A DNA stretch of 44,468 nucleotides from Bacteroidaceae bacterium (GCA_017520935.1 JAFXEF010000045.1:1-44468); one strand, 5' to 3'; counted from the stretch's first letter, positions 33,141 to 40,496 are shown. Numbers and translations: made by a program. Notes: a model not told the origin generated them from the letters alone.

Positions 33141-33336
33141 GGCGAGGTTCGAATTACGAGGTTCGAATTACGAAGTTCGAATTACGAATTACGAGTTACG
33201 AAGTTCGAGGTTCGAATTACGAAGTTCGAGGTTCGAGTTACGAATTACGAGTTATGAGCCTTCAACCCTAAACACTAAACTCTAAACACTAAACTCTAAA
33301 CTCTAAACACTAAACTCTAAACACTAAACTCTAAAT
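33141..33336. repeat. Two adjacent degenerate direct-repeat arrays
   Basis: 33141-33255 consists of GTTCGAATTACGA-type words with variation (GAGGTTCGAATTACGAAG and shorter). 33265-33336 consists of ACTCTAAACACTAA units. The second array runs right up to the start codon of the Cys-rich gene. Neither has the uniform unit and unique spacers of a CRISPR. Confidence 0.85.
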
Positions 33337-33582
33337 ATGCTGCAACACCTCATCGTCACCCTCATCTTTGCCGTATGCCTCTACTTTGCAGCACGGCACG
33401 TGTCACGCATCATCTCACGTTCCAAGAAGGGTGAGTCCAAGTGCTACACCTGCACCGAGACCGACTGCCCTCTGCGCCAAGTCGGCAAAAGTTCCTCGTG
33501 TGGGTGTAGCTGTGGAGAGACAGCAGCAAAAGGGAGCAAAAACAACAAAATACCCGAAAACTGCAAAAAAAGCAGCATATAA
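33337..33582 (+). CDS. FeoB-associated Cys-rich membrane protein
   Basis: An 81-residue protein: one N-terminal transmembrane helix (about 4-24), a basic stop-transfer segment (SRIISRSKKGESK) and a cysteine-rich tail with CYTCTETDCPL and SSCGCSCGE. This is the size and layout of the FeoB-associated Cys-rich membrane protein family, thought to assist ferrous iron uptake, perhaps as an iron or redox ligand. It follows feoB on the same strand after about 200 bp of repeats, so co-transcription is likely but the gap is unusually long. Confidence 0.85.
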   Translation: MLQHLIVTLIFAVCLYFAARHVSRIISRSKKGESKCYTCTETDCPLRQVGKSSSCGCSCGETAAKGSKNNKIPENCKKSSI

Positions 33583-33583
33583 A

Positions 33584-33615
33584 TTTGCCAATCCAAAAAT
33601 AAGCACTACCTTTGC
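33584..33615 (+). promoter_or_regulatory. Promoter of tRNA-Cys
   Basis: TTTG at 33584-33587, a 19-nt spacer and TACCTTTGC at 33607-33615, placing the start about 10 nt before the tRNA 5' end. Confidence 0.75.
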
Positions 33616-33631
33616 ATCCGCAAACCACAAG

Positions 33632-33702
33632 GGTACCTTGGCCGAGTGGCTAGGCAACGGTCTGCAAAACCGTGTACGGCGGTTCGAATCCGCCAGGTAC
33701 CT
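33632..33702 (+). tRNA. tRNA-Cys (GCA)
   Basis: A 71-nt cloverleaf. The acceptor arm GGTACCT pairs with AGGTACC at 33695-33701. The D arm includes GCCGAGTGGCTAGGC. The anticodon arm is ACGGT-CTGCAAA-ACCGT with anticodon GCA. The T arm is GGCGGTTCGAATCCGCC. The discriminator is T, as usual for tRNA-Cys. CCA is not encoded. The accessory island begins directly downstream. Confidence 0.97.
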
Positions 33703-33743
33703 CAAAAGATACGAGTTGCTCCATACGGGCAACTCTTTCTTAT

Positions 33744-33941
33744 TCACCTCCACCGACAAGGGACCGAAAAACGCGACCTCCCCATTCGAACAGCTCCACA
33801 TCGACTTATAGCCGCAGACACACTAAACGGAACACTACCCATCTTCACCTTCACAAGTATGGCCGTCCCCAGTATCACAGGCCACAAGAAACAAAGACCG
33901 AGGAATGCAACCACTCGGTCGAAAATGAATTTCAGTATCAT
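33744..33941 (-). pseudogene. Remnant of a polysaccharide sugar transferase (N-terminal part)
   Basis: From the ATG at 33941 the translation MILKFIFDRVVAFLGLCFLW then PVILGTAILVKVKM is the membrane-helix start of bacterial sugar transferases (undecaprenyl-phosphate sugar phosphotransferases). After that it loses the family sequence. A different frame at about 33740-33790 gives NGEVAFFGPLSVEV, perhaps a decayed version of the family's GEMSFVGPRPxV segment. The core catalytic part is missing. The first 87 bp repeat at 38621-38707. Confidence 0.75.
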
Positions 33942-33955
33942 AATGTGTGTGTTAG
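33869..33955. repeat. 87-bp direct repeat, left copy
   Basis: Matches 38621-38707 with a single visible difference (ACAAAGACC against ACAGAGACC). It covers the 5' untranslated part and first 24 or so codons of the two sugar-transferase remnants. Confidence 0.9.
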
Positions 33956-34218
33956 TATTGAGAGTTTAGTGTTTAGTGTTGAGAGTTCATAATTTAGAAT
34001 TAAGCGCACAGTGCTTCTCGTCCTCGTCAGTGTTGGCGTTTACAAATGTTGCAGTTCCATTACTATTTCCTCTGCCACGTATGCATCGCTCAACAGTTGA
34101 AGTGACTTCGTTCAGCCCAAGGCTGTCCTCGCGTTAATTAAGCTGCCACATAAAATCTCAATAAGAGAACCTTCAAGGAAAAACAGCCCTGTTTGAGGGA
34201 AATTTTCATGTTTTTCTT

Positions 34219-34246
34219 CCCTCATTGAGGGATTTTATACTTTTGC
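34219..34246 (+). promoter_or_regulatory. Orphan promoter with palindrome
   Basis: Palindrome CCCTCATTGAGGG (34219-34231) followed by the -7 box TACTTTTGC (34238-34246). Downstream there is only a 21-codon ORF (34269-34334) that runs into the oppositely oriented ptuB, as if the original gene had been cut off. Confidence 0.4.
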
Positions 34247-34304
34247 ATTCAGAATCAACCAAACGGAATGCAAAGTTTAAAGAAACCATTTCGATCCAAT
34301 GTTA

Positions 34305-35147
34305 TCATTGTTCAAATTTGGATGCATCATTAAAGTAATCATACTGACAAAGCAAGCTCCAATACCAATCGTTATTGGCAAACAAGAACAATGACTGCAC
34401 GCCTACATCCTCCGTACCCTCATCCAACATATCTCCCAACACTTCATACACCACAAGCTGGCGATCACAATCAGCAGCATCAAGCCCCATAGAGGATAAC
34501 TTATACCAAATCCTGCGGATTAATTTCAAAACATCATAGTTCAACCCCAAAAGTTCGACAGTAGGATTTTCAGTATCAGTTTCTTTTATCCAATAAACAA
34601 ACCCGTTCTTCAGATACTTCACCTCAGATGCGCCATCAGACATTAGCGGCAACGGATACACAAACTTATGACCCCGATAATTGTTACAAGTGAAAGAAGT
34701 TCCTACTCCTAAATGGCAACGTCCGGCACAAGACATCAACATATTTTCATAAGCCACCGAATGAGGATAAGGCGGAGGAGTTGTCTGATTGGTCAAAAAC
34801 TCAGCAGAAGAAATCATTTCAGCCGCATCCAATTGCTGACATTTCCCTAAATACTGACTATAATCGTCCTCGCCTTTCGGATGGTTTACTATAACATGCT
34901 CCAAAGATCTCTCCTCAGGAGCCAGACCAGCAATACGTCTCATGCAATAACAGCAACGTCCCCCTTGTTCATCCAGTAGAATAGCCCGTAATGCCTTGAT
35001 TGTCTTCATCTGACCAGGGACAAAATCAGCACCCAGAAATCCATACAAATCCCCTTGATAAAGCCCATGCCTTACCTTATGGCGTTCCAAAAAGCCATCT
35101 ATCAACGTATGAGCCTCATCATGCCTTGATTTAAATATATACTCCAT
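34305..35147 (-). CDS. ptuB: HNH-type nuclease, PtuB-like (TIGR02646 family)
   Basis: A 280-residue protein of the TIGR02646/PtuB type. Seen: a CxxC zinc knuckle in GGRCCYCMRRI (about 65-68), SLEHVIVNH with the general-base His (about 84), NMLMSCAGRCHLG and SFTCNNYRGH, giving a Cys4/HNH fold with acidic and His residues in the expected order. In Septu systems PtuB is the DNA-cutting effector recruited by the PtuA ATPase. The gene follows the PtuA-like gene with no intergenic base. Assigned from motifs and gene pairing. Confidence 0.8.
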   Translation of the reverse strand: MEYIFKSRHDEAHTLIDGFLERHKVRHGLYQGDLYGFLGADFVPGQMKTIKALRAILLDEQGGRCCYCMRRIAGLAPEERSLEHVIVNHPKGEDDYSQYLGKCQQLDAAEMISSAEFLTNQTTPPPYPHSVAYENMLMSCAGRCHLGVGTSFTCNNYRGHKFVYPLPLMSDGASEVKYLKNGFVYWIKETDTENPTVELLGLNYDVLKLIRRIWYKLSSMGLDAADCDRQLVVYEVLGDMLDEGTEDVGVQSLFLFANNDWYWSLLCQYDYFNDASKFEQ

Positions 35148-36449
35148 TTACCCTATCAATGACTTAAAGAACTCACTATCCTCTCCCACCAAACGCTTTA
35201 TAGTAGCCTCCAGCTGCCGCATTCGTTTCCTGTCATCCATCTGTTTCCAATACCTATAGGCACCGGCCAGATTCTGCAGATATGAATCACGTTCCGGAGT
35301 CTCCATCACACTTTGAAGAACAGAGATATAATCCATCCCGAATATATTCTGGACTCTCCTGTATTCAGGACCAATTTCTGAAACGCAAATACTATACAGC
35401 ACATTATCCTCGTCCTGCTTATAATCGGCTATCACCAAAGGAGAGTGGGTAGAAATCACCAATTGGGCATTCGAGAACGACCGTTTGAAACGTTGAACCA
35501 CTTCTTGTGCAAGAGACGGGTGCAGATGCAACTCCACCTCATCGATGAACACAATACCAAACGGGTTAGCAGACTTCTGTAACAGATATCCCCTATGAGC
35601 CACATCAAAAACGATAGACAAGATACGCTTATACCCCTGAGGCAGCATATCAAACGGCACTCTTCTACCATCCCTATATCTCACTACCAGCACATCTTCC
35701 TTACCACGAGCCTCTACCTCAAGTCCCTCAAGAGCAAACTCTGGATTATCCTGATTATTACTAATAGGTCGGGTGAAATCCACCATGGCCTTCTCTATCT
35801 CATCACAATACTCCTGCAGTCCCTTGTCATTACCGAAGCGAGTATTCTTCCAATTGGCCACATAATACTGCTTCCACAGCTCCGTGCAGTTACGCTCGTC
35901 ACCCCACTTGTAAAAAGCTGCATTTTTAGGCAGAGGGTTACCTGAATCCAACTTATCCTGCATATTCTTACCCATCGTAGACAAGACATGCGGATACGAA
36001 TCCGAGAAGAAAGCAAACACAGGTATCCTATTGGTATCGAACACCTTTTCCCAGAACCTCACACATGAAGGCACATACGATTCATTCAGCCCCCTATCGG
36101 CCGACAATTTACGCAACTCCCAGCTCAAGAGCTTCTCATCATCATAAAGCTGCATATCTGCTCCAACGGCCACTGGATATGTATAGTCACCATCCACATA
36201 GCGAGGATCAGTAGCAACAAAACTCTTTACCTTCTGATCACTGCTTGCCACAAAACTATACTGAGGAGCATCTTTCTTTTTAGAAAAGATAAAACTCAAC
36301 GACTGTTTTATGGCCGTAATCATATTCGTCTTACCTGCGCCATTCCTTCCAATAATGATTGTAGCCTTACGACCCAAATCCAGACTTATATCCTTGTAAT
36401 TACGAAAATTGGTCAGATGAACAGATTTTATAAAGATTCCTTCATTCAT
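35148..36449 (-). CDS. ptuA: RecF/ABC-type ATPase, PtuA-like
   Basis: A 433-residue ATPase. Seen: NFRNYKDISLDLGRKATIII with Walker A GRNGAGKT (34-41), the signature-like LPQGYKR (269-275), Walker B GIVFIDEVELHLHPS (from about 298) and the H-loop ISTHSP (332-337). A roughly 220-residue helical insertion lies between Walker A and the signature. With the adjoining HNH gene this is a Septu-type anti-phage pair; the ATPase is expected to oligomerise and release or activate PtuB on phage infection. I start at ATG 36449 because a -7 box (36472-36480) lies between it and the upstream in-frame codons. AT-richer than core genes. Confidence 0.82.
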   Translation of the reverse strand: MNEGIFIKSVHLTNFRNYKDISLDLGRKATIIIGRNGAGKTNMITAIKQSLSFIFSKKKDAPQYSFVASSDQKVKSFVATDPRYVDGDYTYPVAVGADMQLYDDEKLLSWELRKLSADRGLNESYVPSCVRFWEKVFDTNRIPVFAFFSDSYPHVLSTMGKNMQDKLDSGNPLPKNAAFYKWGDERNCTELWKQYYVANWKNTRFGNDKGLQEYCDEIEKAMVDFTRPISNNQDNPEFALEGLEVEARGKEDVLVVRYRDGRRVPFDMLPQGYKRILSIVFDVAHRGYLLQKSANPFGIVFIDEVELHLHPSLAQEVVQRFKRSFSNAQLVISTHSPLVIADYKQDEDNVLYSICVSEIGPEYRRVQNIFGMDYISVLQSVMETPERDSYLQNLAGAYRYWKQMDDRKRMRQLEATIKRLVGEDSEFFKSLIG

Positions 36450-36471
36450 ATCGCTTATTGCATATTTTCTT

Positions 36472-36480
36472 GCAAAAATA
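36472..36480 (-). promoter_or_regulatory. -7 box of the ptuAB pair
   Basis: On the minus strand TATTTTTGC, 22 nt before the ptuA ATG. Confidence 0.5.
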
Positions 36481-36536
36481 CCACTTTCTCCCGACATACA
36501 GTTAAACCACTGCCACAATTTTACTTAAGCGGAATA

Positions 36537-36575
36537 AAAAAAAATCCCGTGACTTCGGTAGTCACGGGACTATTT
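36537..36575. terminator. Bidirectional terminator-like hairpin
   Basis: CCCGTGACT-TCGGT-AGTCACGGG with an A-run on the left and ACTATTTT on the right. It separates the DegT remnant from the ptu promoter. Confidence 0.85.
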
Positions 36576-36609
36576 TATAGCTCATTGCTCAAGGCTCATA
36601 ACTCAAGGC

Positions 36610-36791
36610 TCATAGCTCACAGCCCATCGCTTCCTTGATGCAATCCACGATGTACTTCACATCCTCATCCGTCACGTTCGGACCCATAGGACCACCCAGT
36701 TCGTATCGAATGCCTCCTTCACATATTTCTGTTCCGCACCCTCCTCTGACATATGCGCCAGACAGAGATAAATCATCTTTCTATCTTCCAT
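36610..36791 (-). pseudogene. Internally deleted DegT/DnrJ/EryC1 aminotransferase remnant
   Basis: From ATG 36791 the translation is MEDRKMIYLCLAHMSEEGAE then QKYVKEAFDTNWVV, the N-terminus of nucleotide-sugar aminotransferases of the DegT family. After a frame change the C-terminal end follows at once: GPNVTDEDVKYIVDCIKEAM. Roughly 300 codons between them, including the PLP lysine, are gone. The join lies at GGTCCGAACGTG, which could encode the GPNV found near both ends of the intact protein. Confidence 0.75.
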
Positions 36792-36823
36792 GATAAAAAC
36801 TAATATAACCTGTAATTAAAAAT

Positions 36824-36916
36824 TTCCATTAAGTGCAGTTTACACACGCCAAATATTCCCATTTAGTGCAGTTAACATGCGTCAAATCTTTCCATTTAGT
36901 GCAGTTTACCGTCCAA
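36824..36916 (+). repeat. Three 33-bp direct repeats upstream of the DUF4143 ATPase
   Basis: Units start TTCCATTAAGTGCAGTTTAC (36824), TTCCCATTTAGTGCAGTTAAC (36856) and TTTCCATTTAGTGCAGTTTAC (36889), each followed by a CGCCAAAT/GCGTCAAAT-like end (shortened in the third). They stop just before the -33 TTTG of the promoter. Confidence 0.85.
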
Positions 36917-36919
36917 TTA

Positions 36920-36952
36920 TTTGTATATATCGTTCAAAACAAATACCTTTGC
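36920..36952 (+). promoter_or_regulatory. Promoter of the DUF4143 ATPase gene
   Basis: TTTG at 36920-36923, a 20-nt spacer and TACCTTTGC at 36944-36952. ATG at 36971. Confidence 0.75.
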
Positions 36953-36970
36953 AAACAAACAAGAAGTTAT

Positions 36971-38248
36971 ATGGGAATAAATTTAGAGCGTATACTAAAA
37001 GATCAACGTGAGGAGCTATTCAACACAGACTACTCATTGTTTATAACTAGACGTGAAGAGACAGAGATTGATCTTGATAGCCACCTTGCTCAGATAGTCA
37101 TAGGAGTGCGTCGTTGTGGCAAGTCGACCATCTGTCAAAAGGTTTTAGTTGAAAGCAAAGTAAACTTTGCATACGTTAACTTTGATGATGAAGAGTTAGC
37201 CACCTTGAGGGTCGAAGAACTGAACGACGTGATACAAGTTCTTTATCGCATCTATGGTTCATTCACCCACCTATTTATGGACGAGATACAGAATGTTCCT
37301 CAATGGCATTTATTTGTCAACCGCTTATTGCGCCAAGGAATCCATATTATACTGACAGGAAGTAATGCCAATCTGCTGAGTGGCGAATTGGCCACCCACC
37401 TCACAGGGCGCTACAATGAGATTCACCTCTATCCTTTTTCTTTTTCCGAATATTGTGCAGCGAAAGCAATCCACACCGATGCGCAAACCACTAAATCCAC
37501 AGGCCTTCTTTTGAATGCCCTCGACACCTACTTACAACAAGGTGGCTTTCCTGAACTCCTGTCTACGCTTCGTCAAGACAAATACATTGCATCGCTGCTG
37601 ACTGCTATCATCACCAAAGATATTTGTCATCGATATAAAGTACGTTACAAAAAGACCTTGCAGCAACTTGCCAACGGTATCCTTGACCGTTTCTGCCAGG
37701 AGGTATCTTATAGTGATTTGCAAGACATCTATCAATTGAGCAGCATTCACACATCCAAGAACTACGTCTCTTATTTGGAAAACGCCTATCTGGTTCGTCT
37801 TGTTCCCCGCTACTCTTTTAAGAGTATTGAGCGCCAAACCATGCGCAAAGTCTATTGCATAGACAACGCCTTTGTGACCAACCACGATGACACCTTACAG
37901 ACTGAGAATCTTGGTTGGCGGCTTGAGAATGTTATTGCCATAGAGCTATTCCGTAGAATAAAAAACGAAACGCAACAATTATATTACCTTCGCCAGCACA
38001 AAAGCTATGAAGTGGATTTTGCCATTGTCGAACGTAACAAGGTCAAGCAATTAATCCAAGTCACCTACGATTTCAACCAGCCGAAAGTCAAGCTCTATAA
38101 TCGCGAGATAGGCGGTCTGTTAAAAGGTTCTGCAGCTACCGGCTGTACCGACTTAACCTTAATCATGATGTCGGGCGAGGAAGGAGATATTGAAATCAAC
38201 GGTCTGACCATCCACAAGGTCTTGGCCATCCGTTGGCTTATCGGGTAA
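36971..38248 (+). CDS. AAA ATPase with C-terminal DUF4143
   Basis: A 425-residue protein of the widespread AAA_14/DUF4143 family. Seen: Walker A in VIGVRRCGKSTI (about 45-53), Walker B THLFMDEIQNVPQWH (about 104), sensor LTGSNANLLSGELATHLTGR, PFSFSEYC, and the C-terminal DUF4143 half with LENAYLVRLVPRYS and YEVDFAIVERN...LIQV, which has the order of a PD-(D/E)XK-like fold (about 347-365). Function is not established; it occurs patchily and is often island-borne. The start is ATG 36971, after a well-formed promoter; the 46 upstream open codons are read from the repeats. It sits alone on the + strand between the wrecks of two polysaccharide genes. Confidence 0.88.
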   Translation: MGINLERILKDQREELFNTDYSLFITRREETEIDLDSHLAQIVIGVRRCGKSTICQKVLVESKVNFAYVNFDDEELATLRVEELNDVIQVLYRIYGSFTHLFMDEIQNVPQWHLFVNRLLRQGIHIILTGSNANLLSGELATHLTGRYNEIHLYPFSFSEYCAAKAIHTDAQTTKSTGLLLNALDTYLQQGGFPELLSTLRQDKYIASLLTAIITKDICHRYKVRYKKTLQQLANGILDRFCQEVSYSDLQDIYQLSSIHTSKNYVSYLENAYLVRLVPRYSFKSIERQTMRKVYCIDNAFVTNHDDTLQTENLGWRLENVIAIELFRRIKNETQQLYYLRQHKSYEVDFAIVERNKVKQLIQVTYDFNQPKVKLYNREIGGLLKGSAATGCTDLTLIMMSGEEGDIEINGLTIHKVLAIRWLIG

Positions 38249-38301
38249 AACGTAAATTTGGCAATTGTAAATAAACAATACATTGTCAAATTGCAAATTA
38301 A

Positions 38302-38693
38302 TTAAATCTCCTCCCCAGCATACCGCATCTTCTTGCCCAGTACCGTGCAGAAGATCATCTGTATATCTTTGATGAAGCTATAGTTGCGGTAGTAGTAGCA
38401 GTTGAGGCGCACCTTATCGGGGTATATCACATTATCGTTGTACCACACGGCCAGTTCCTGATCGGGAAGTCCCTCGGGAATTTGGAATCCACTTATCACT
38501 TTTAACTTTTCACTCTTCACTTTATTGATGAAGTCTGCTATCATCTCGTCCTCCACACGACACTTCAGTGTGGCAGGTCCTGTGATGCCTGGGCGCAGAC
38601 GCAGCACATCGCGGTCGTCACCAGTATCACAGGCCACAAGAAACAGAGACCGAGGAATGCAACCACTCGGTCGAAAATGAATTTCAGTATCAT
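38302..38693 (-). pseudogene. Internally deleted polysaccharide sugar transferase
   Basis: The start codon at 38693 begins MILKFIFDRVVAFLGLCFLW followed by PVIL, after which the frame breaks. In another frame the C-terminal part follows: GDDRDVLRLRPGITGPATLK, then NDNVIYPDKVRLNCYYYRNY and GKKMRYAGEEI. About 100 central codons with the catalytic core are lost. A stretch of AT-rich repeat (38490-38530, reading KVKSEKLKVISG) also seems inserted in the C-terminal part. Such enzymes start capsule or O-antigen repeat units on undecaprenyl phosphate. Confidence 0.8.
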
Positions 38694-38707
38694 AATGTGT
38701 GTGTTAG
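38621..38707. repeat. 87-bp direct repeat, right copy
   Basis: Counterpart of 33869-33955, same orientation, separated by about 4.75 kb that contain the Septu pair, the DegT remnant and the DUF4143 ATPase. Confidence 0.9.
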
Positions 38708-38732
38708 AGTTCTAGAGGCATCCACCACCTCA

Positions 38733-39248
38733 TCAAATACCGAATATCTTAATATTCCTATCCACGATTAATTGATATCCCGTATTGTCATAAAATTTCT
38801 GAAGCTCATTAGGGCAAGAAACCACCATACGTGGCCTCTGCTTATTACACAGATATGCTGCAACCCGCTTATACAGTCCTATGTCGTGAGCTTTCTTAAA
38901 GTTCCCGATTGTAACTTCCAATTGTTCCCTCCCTTTAGCTATCCATTTATGCGAATCGCGATCTTTCAATTCCACAAACAAGAGTTCATCATCGTTAACC
39001 AGCATTCCATCACACCGATTATCCATATCTCCATTATCTCTCCTTATGTCGATACAATTATCTATTGGATAAAATGTTACCACACGCTGTTTTTCATTGG
39101 TAACGTCAGCAGTCCAGTCATCCTCATTATTTTCATCTATATATGCAGGATTCGTGGGGCAATCCACAGATGCCACATCATCACACAAGCCGAATCGTTC
39201 TTTCTGCGTTGAACTTATACAAGGATTATCAAAGAAATCTACCGGCAT
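38733..39248 (-). CDS. Small PD-(D/E)XK-like nuclease, partner of the upstream ATPase
   Basis: A 171-residue protein without a family name I can give. Residues 79-95 read CDGMLVNDDELLFVELK, placing Asp80, Glu93 and Lys95 as in the D-x(n)-ExK core of PD-(D/E)XK nucleases; Gln109 in REQLEVTI could be the additional polar residue of that fold, and helices and a strand (RMVVSCP) follow. The first 45 residues are Cys/Asp-rich. Its ATG lies inside the last codons of the ATPase gene (10-bp overlap), so the two are translationally coupled and probably act together. Nuclease activity is inferred from the motif only. Confidence 0.65.
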   Translation of the reverse strand: MPVDFFDNPCISSTQKERFGLCDDVASVDCPTNPAYIDENNEDDWTADVTNEKQRVVTFYPIDNCIDIRRDNGDMDNRCDGMLVNDDELLFVELKDRDSHKWIAKGREQLEVTIGNFKKAHDIGLYKRVAAYLCNKQRPRMVVSCPNELQKFYDNTGYQLIVDRNIKIFGI

Positions 39249-40441
39249 GACGCTTCCAATTCTAATAGTTTCGCAAACATCTCGTTACCATCAGCCAAGC
39301 TATTATTCAGATAGTTATCATCTGATGGCATACCCTTGTACCCTTCCAGCAGGTTATATGTGCCTTCCGCTTCGTCCAACTCATACACAAACAATCCAGC
39401 ACCATCCACTACAGCATCAACAGGTACGACATTATTTAACTGTTCATCAAGTTCTTTCCGCTTGACATTATCCAACAACGAGTGTGCTTTCACCATTAGC
39501 GTCAAATAACTAATAACATACGGGCTGTGTGTTGTCATCACCAATCGATTCCCACCACACATATTATTAATTGCAGATAATGCCAGTAGCATCTCCCACT
39601 GAGATTTAGGAAAAAGATTCTGTTCAGGTTCTTCTACAATATTAACAAATGCATTTTTTGTAAATTTCCCCGACAAGCTGCTTATAGCATCCCGTTGTTG
39701 TTGTTCGGTAAAATTTTTGTTGTTGACAATATCCTGAATCATTTTACGGAAGCGCTCTCGCTCCTCTTCCGTCATCATCAGTTCGCTATTGTTTTTGATT
39801 GACTGTGCCAGGTTCCACGACACCAAGTACAACGGCACCAATGATTGGTAACCACTTGCCGTTTCGCTTATACGCAGTTTATAATCATCACCCTTCAGAT
39901 GCAGTATGTCATTTTGTCGGTCATATTCCAATACAGCCCCAGCCACAGGAAGTTTGAAAGTACCTTTTATAGTTTTCTGAGCATTCTTATATTCATCTCT
40001 AAACTCTCTTAAAGCAGCCGACACAACCTTCAGTTCCTTAAACGACTCTATATATGTCAAGAAGTTACGTTCCGCTGGAACATACATTATTTGCGGTAGC
40101 GAATCAGCATTCCTTCTTTGCGTAACCTGTAGATTCTTATCCTTATAATGGAAACTATACGAATCTCCTTCGTACTCTATCTCCGTATTATCCTTCAAAT
40201 AGTTTTCTATTCTATGATAGGTCAAGAAATGATTTTTGAATCTCGATTTCCTTTCAAAGTACTTCATCGAATGGTCACCACGATTTAGCGATTTCTCCAT
40301 CCACAAGAATGTAGACATTAATTTAGCTATGGAACTTTTCCCTGCCCCTTGACTACCAATCAGCAACGTCACCTTACCAATCTCAATCCACTCATTATTG
40401 TCTTTTATTGGCCCAAAATTTCGCACTCTAATCCTTACCAT
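39239..40441 (-). CDS. RecF/ABC-type AAA ATPase of an uncharacterised two-gene system
   Basis: A 400-residue ATPase. Seen: RVRNFGPIKDNNEWIEIGKV start, Walker A GSQGAGKSS (29-37), signature-like SETASGYQSLVPL (192-204), Walker B FVNIVEEPEQNLFP (265-278) and H-loop MTTHSPYVIS (302-311). There is no C-terminal TOPRIM domain, so it is not an OLD/GajA nuclease. The middle contains a helical insertion (about 45-190). Own -7 box at 40488-40496 and an overlapping downstream nuclease-like gene. The layout parallels Septu and PARIS (ATPase sensor plus small effector), but the effector fold differs. Confidence 0.82.
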   Translation of the reverse strand: MVRIRVRNFGPIKDNNEWIEIGKVTLLIGSQGAGKSSIAKLMSTFLWMEKSLNRGDHSMKYFERKSRFKNHFLTYHRIENYLKDNTEIEYEGDSYSFHYKDKNLQVTQRRNADSLPQIMYVPAERNFLTYIESFKELKVVSAALREFRDEYKNAQKTIKGTFKLPVAGAVLEYDRQNDILHLKGDDYKLRISETASGYQSLVPLYLVSWNLAQSIKNNSELMMTEEERERFRKMIQDIVNNKNFTEQQQRDAISSLSGKFTKNAFVNIVEEPEQNLFPKSQWEMLLALSAINNMCGGNRLVMTTHSPYVISYLTLMVKAHSLLDNVKRKELDEQLNNVVPVDAVVDGAGLFVYELDEAEGTYNLLEGYKGMPSDDNYLNNSLADGNEMFAKLLELEASCR

Positions 40442-40487
40442 ATCACTATTAATATAGCGTTAACCTATTAAAAGATATTCTCAATAT

Positions 40488-40496
40488 GCAAAGATA
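40488..40496 (-). promoter_or_regulatory. -7 box of the ATPase-nuclease pair
   Basis: On the minus strand TATCTTTGC, 47 nt before the ATPase ATG at 40441. Confidence 0.6.

Larger units (their letters stand above)
33703..34304. other. Intergenic region with gene remnants at the island edge
   Basis: Contains the N-terminal remnant of a sugar transferase (33744-33941), low-complexity repeats (33955-33990), a minus-strand open stretch without a recognisable family (about 33990-34135) and an orphan + strand promoter with a palindrome (34219-34246). Confidence 0.6.

Noticed and set aside
33141..33336. CRISPR array
   Set aside because: Units vary, overlap and have no unique spacers of constant length, and there are no cas genes nearby.
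33990..34139. Minus-strand open stretch reading SLGLNEVTSTVERC and TATFVNANTDEDEKHC
   Set aside because: It looks somewhat protein-like but has no start codon or recognisable family. I left it as intergenic rather than call a gene.
36450..36518. 23 extra N-terminal codons of the PtuA-like protein
   Set aside because: A -7 promoter box lies within this stretch and the ATPase fold starts at the ATG at 36449.
36824..36916. CRISPR or plasmid-iteron origin
   Set aside because: Only three contiguous imperfect units without spacers, placed exactly at a promoter and without a replication gene. Promoter-linked regulation fits better.
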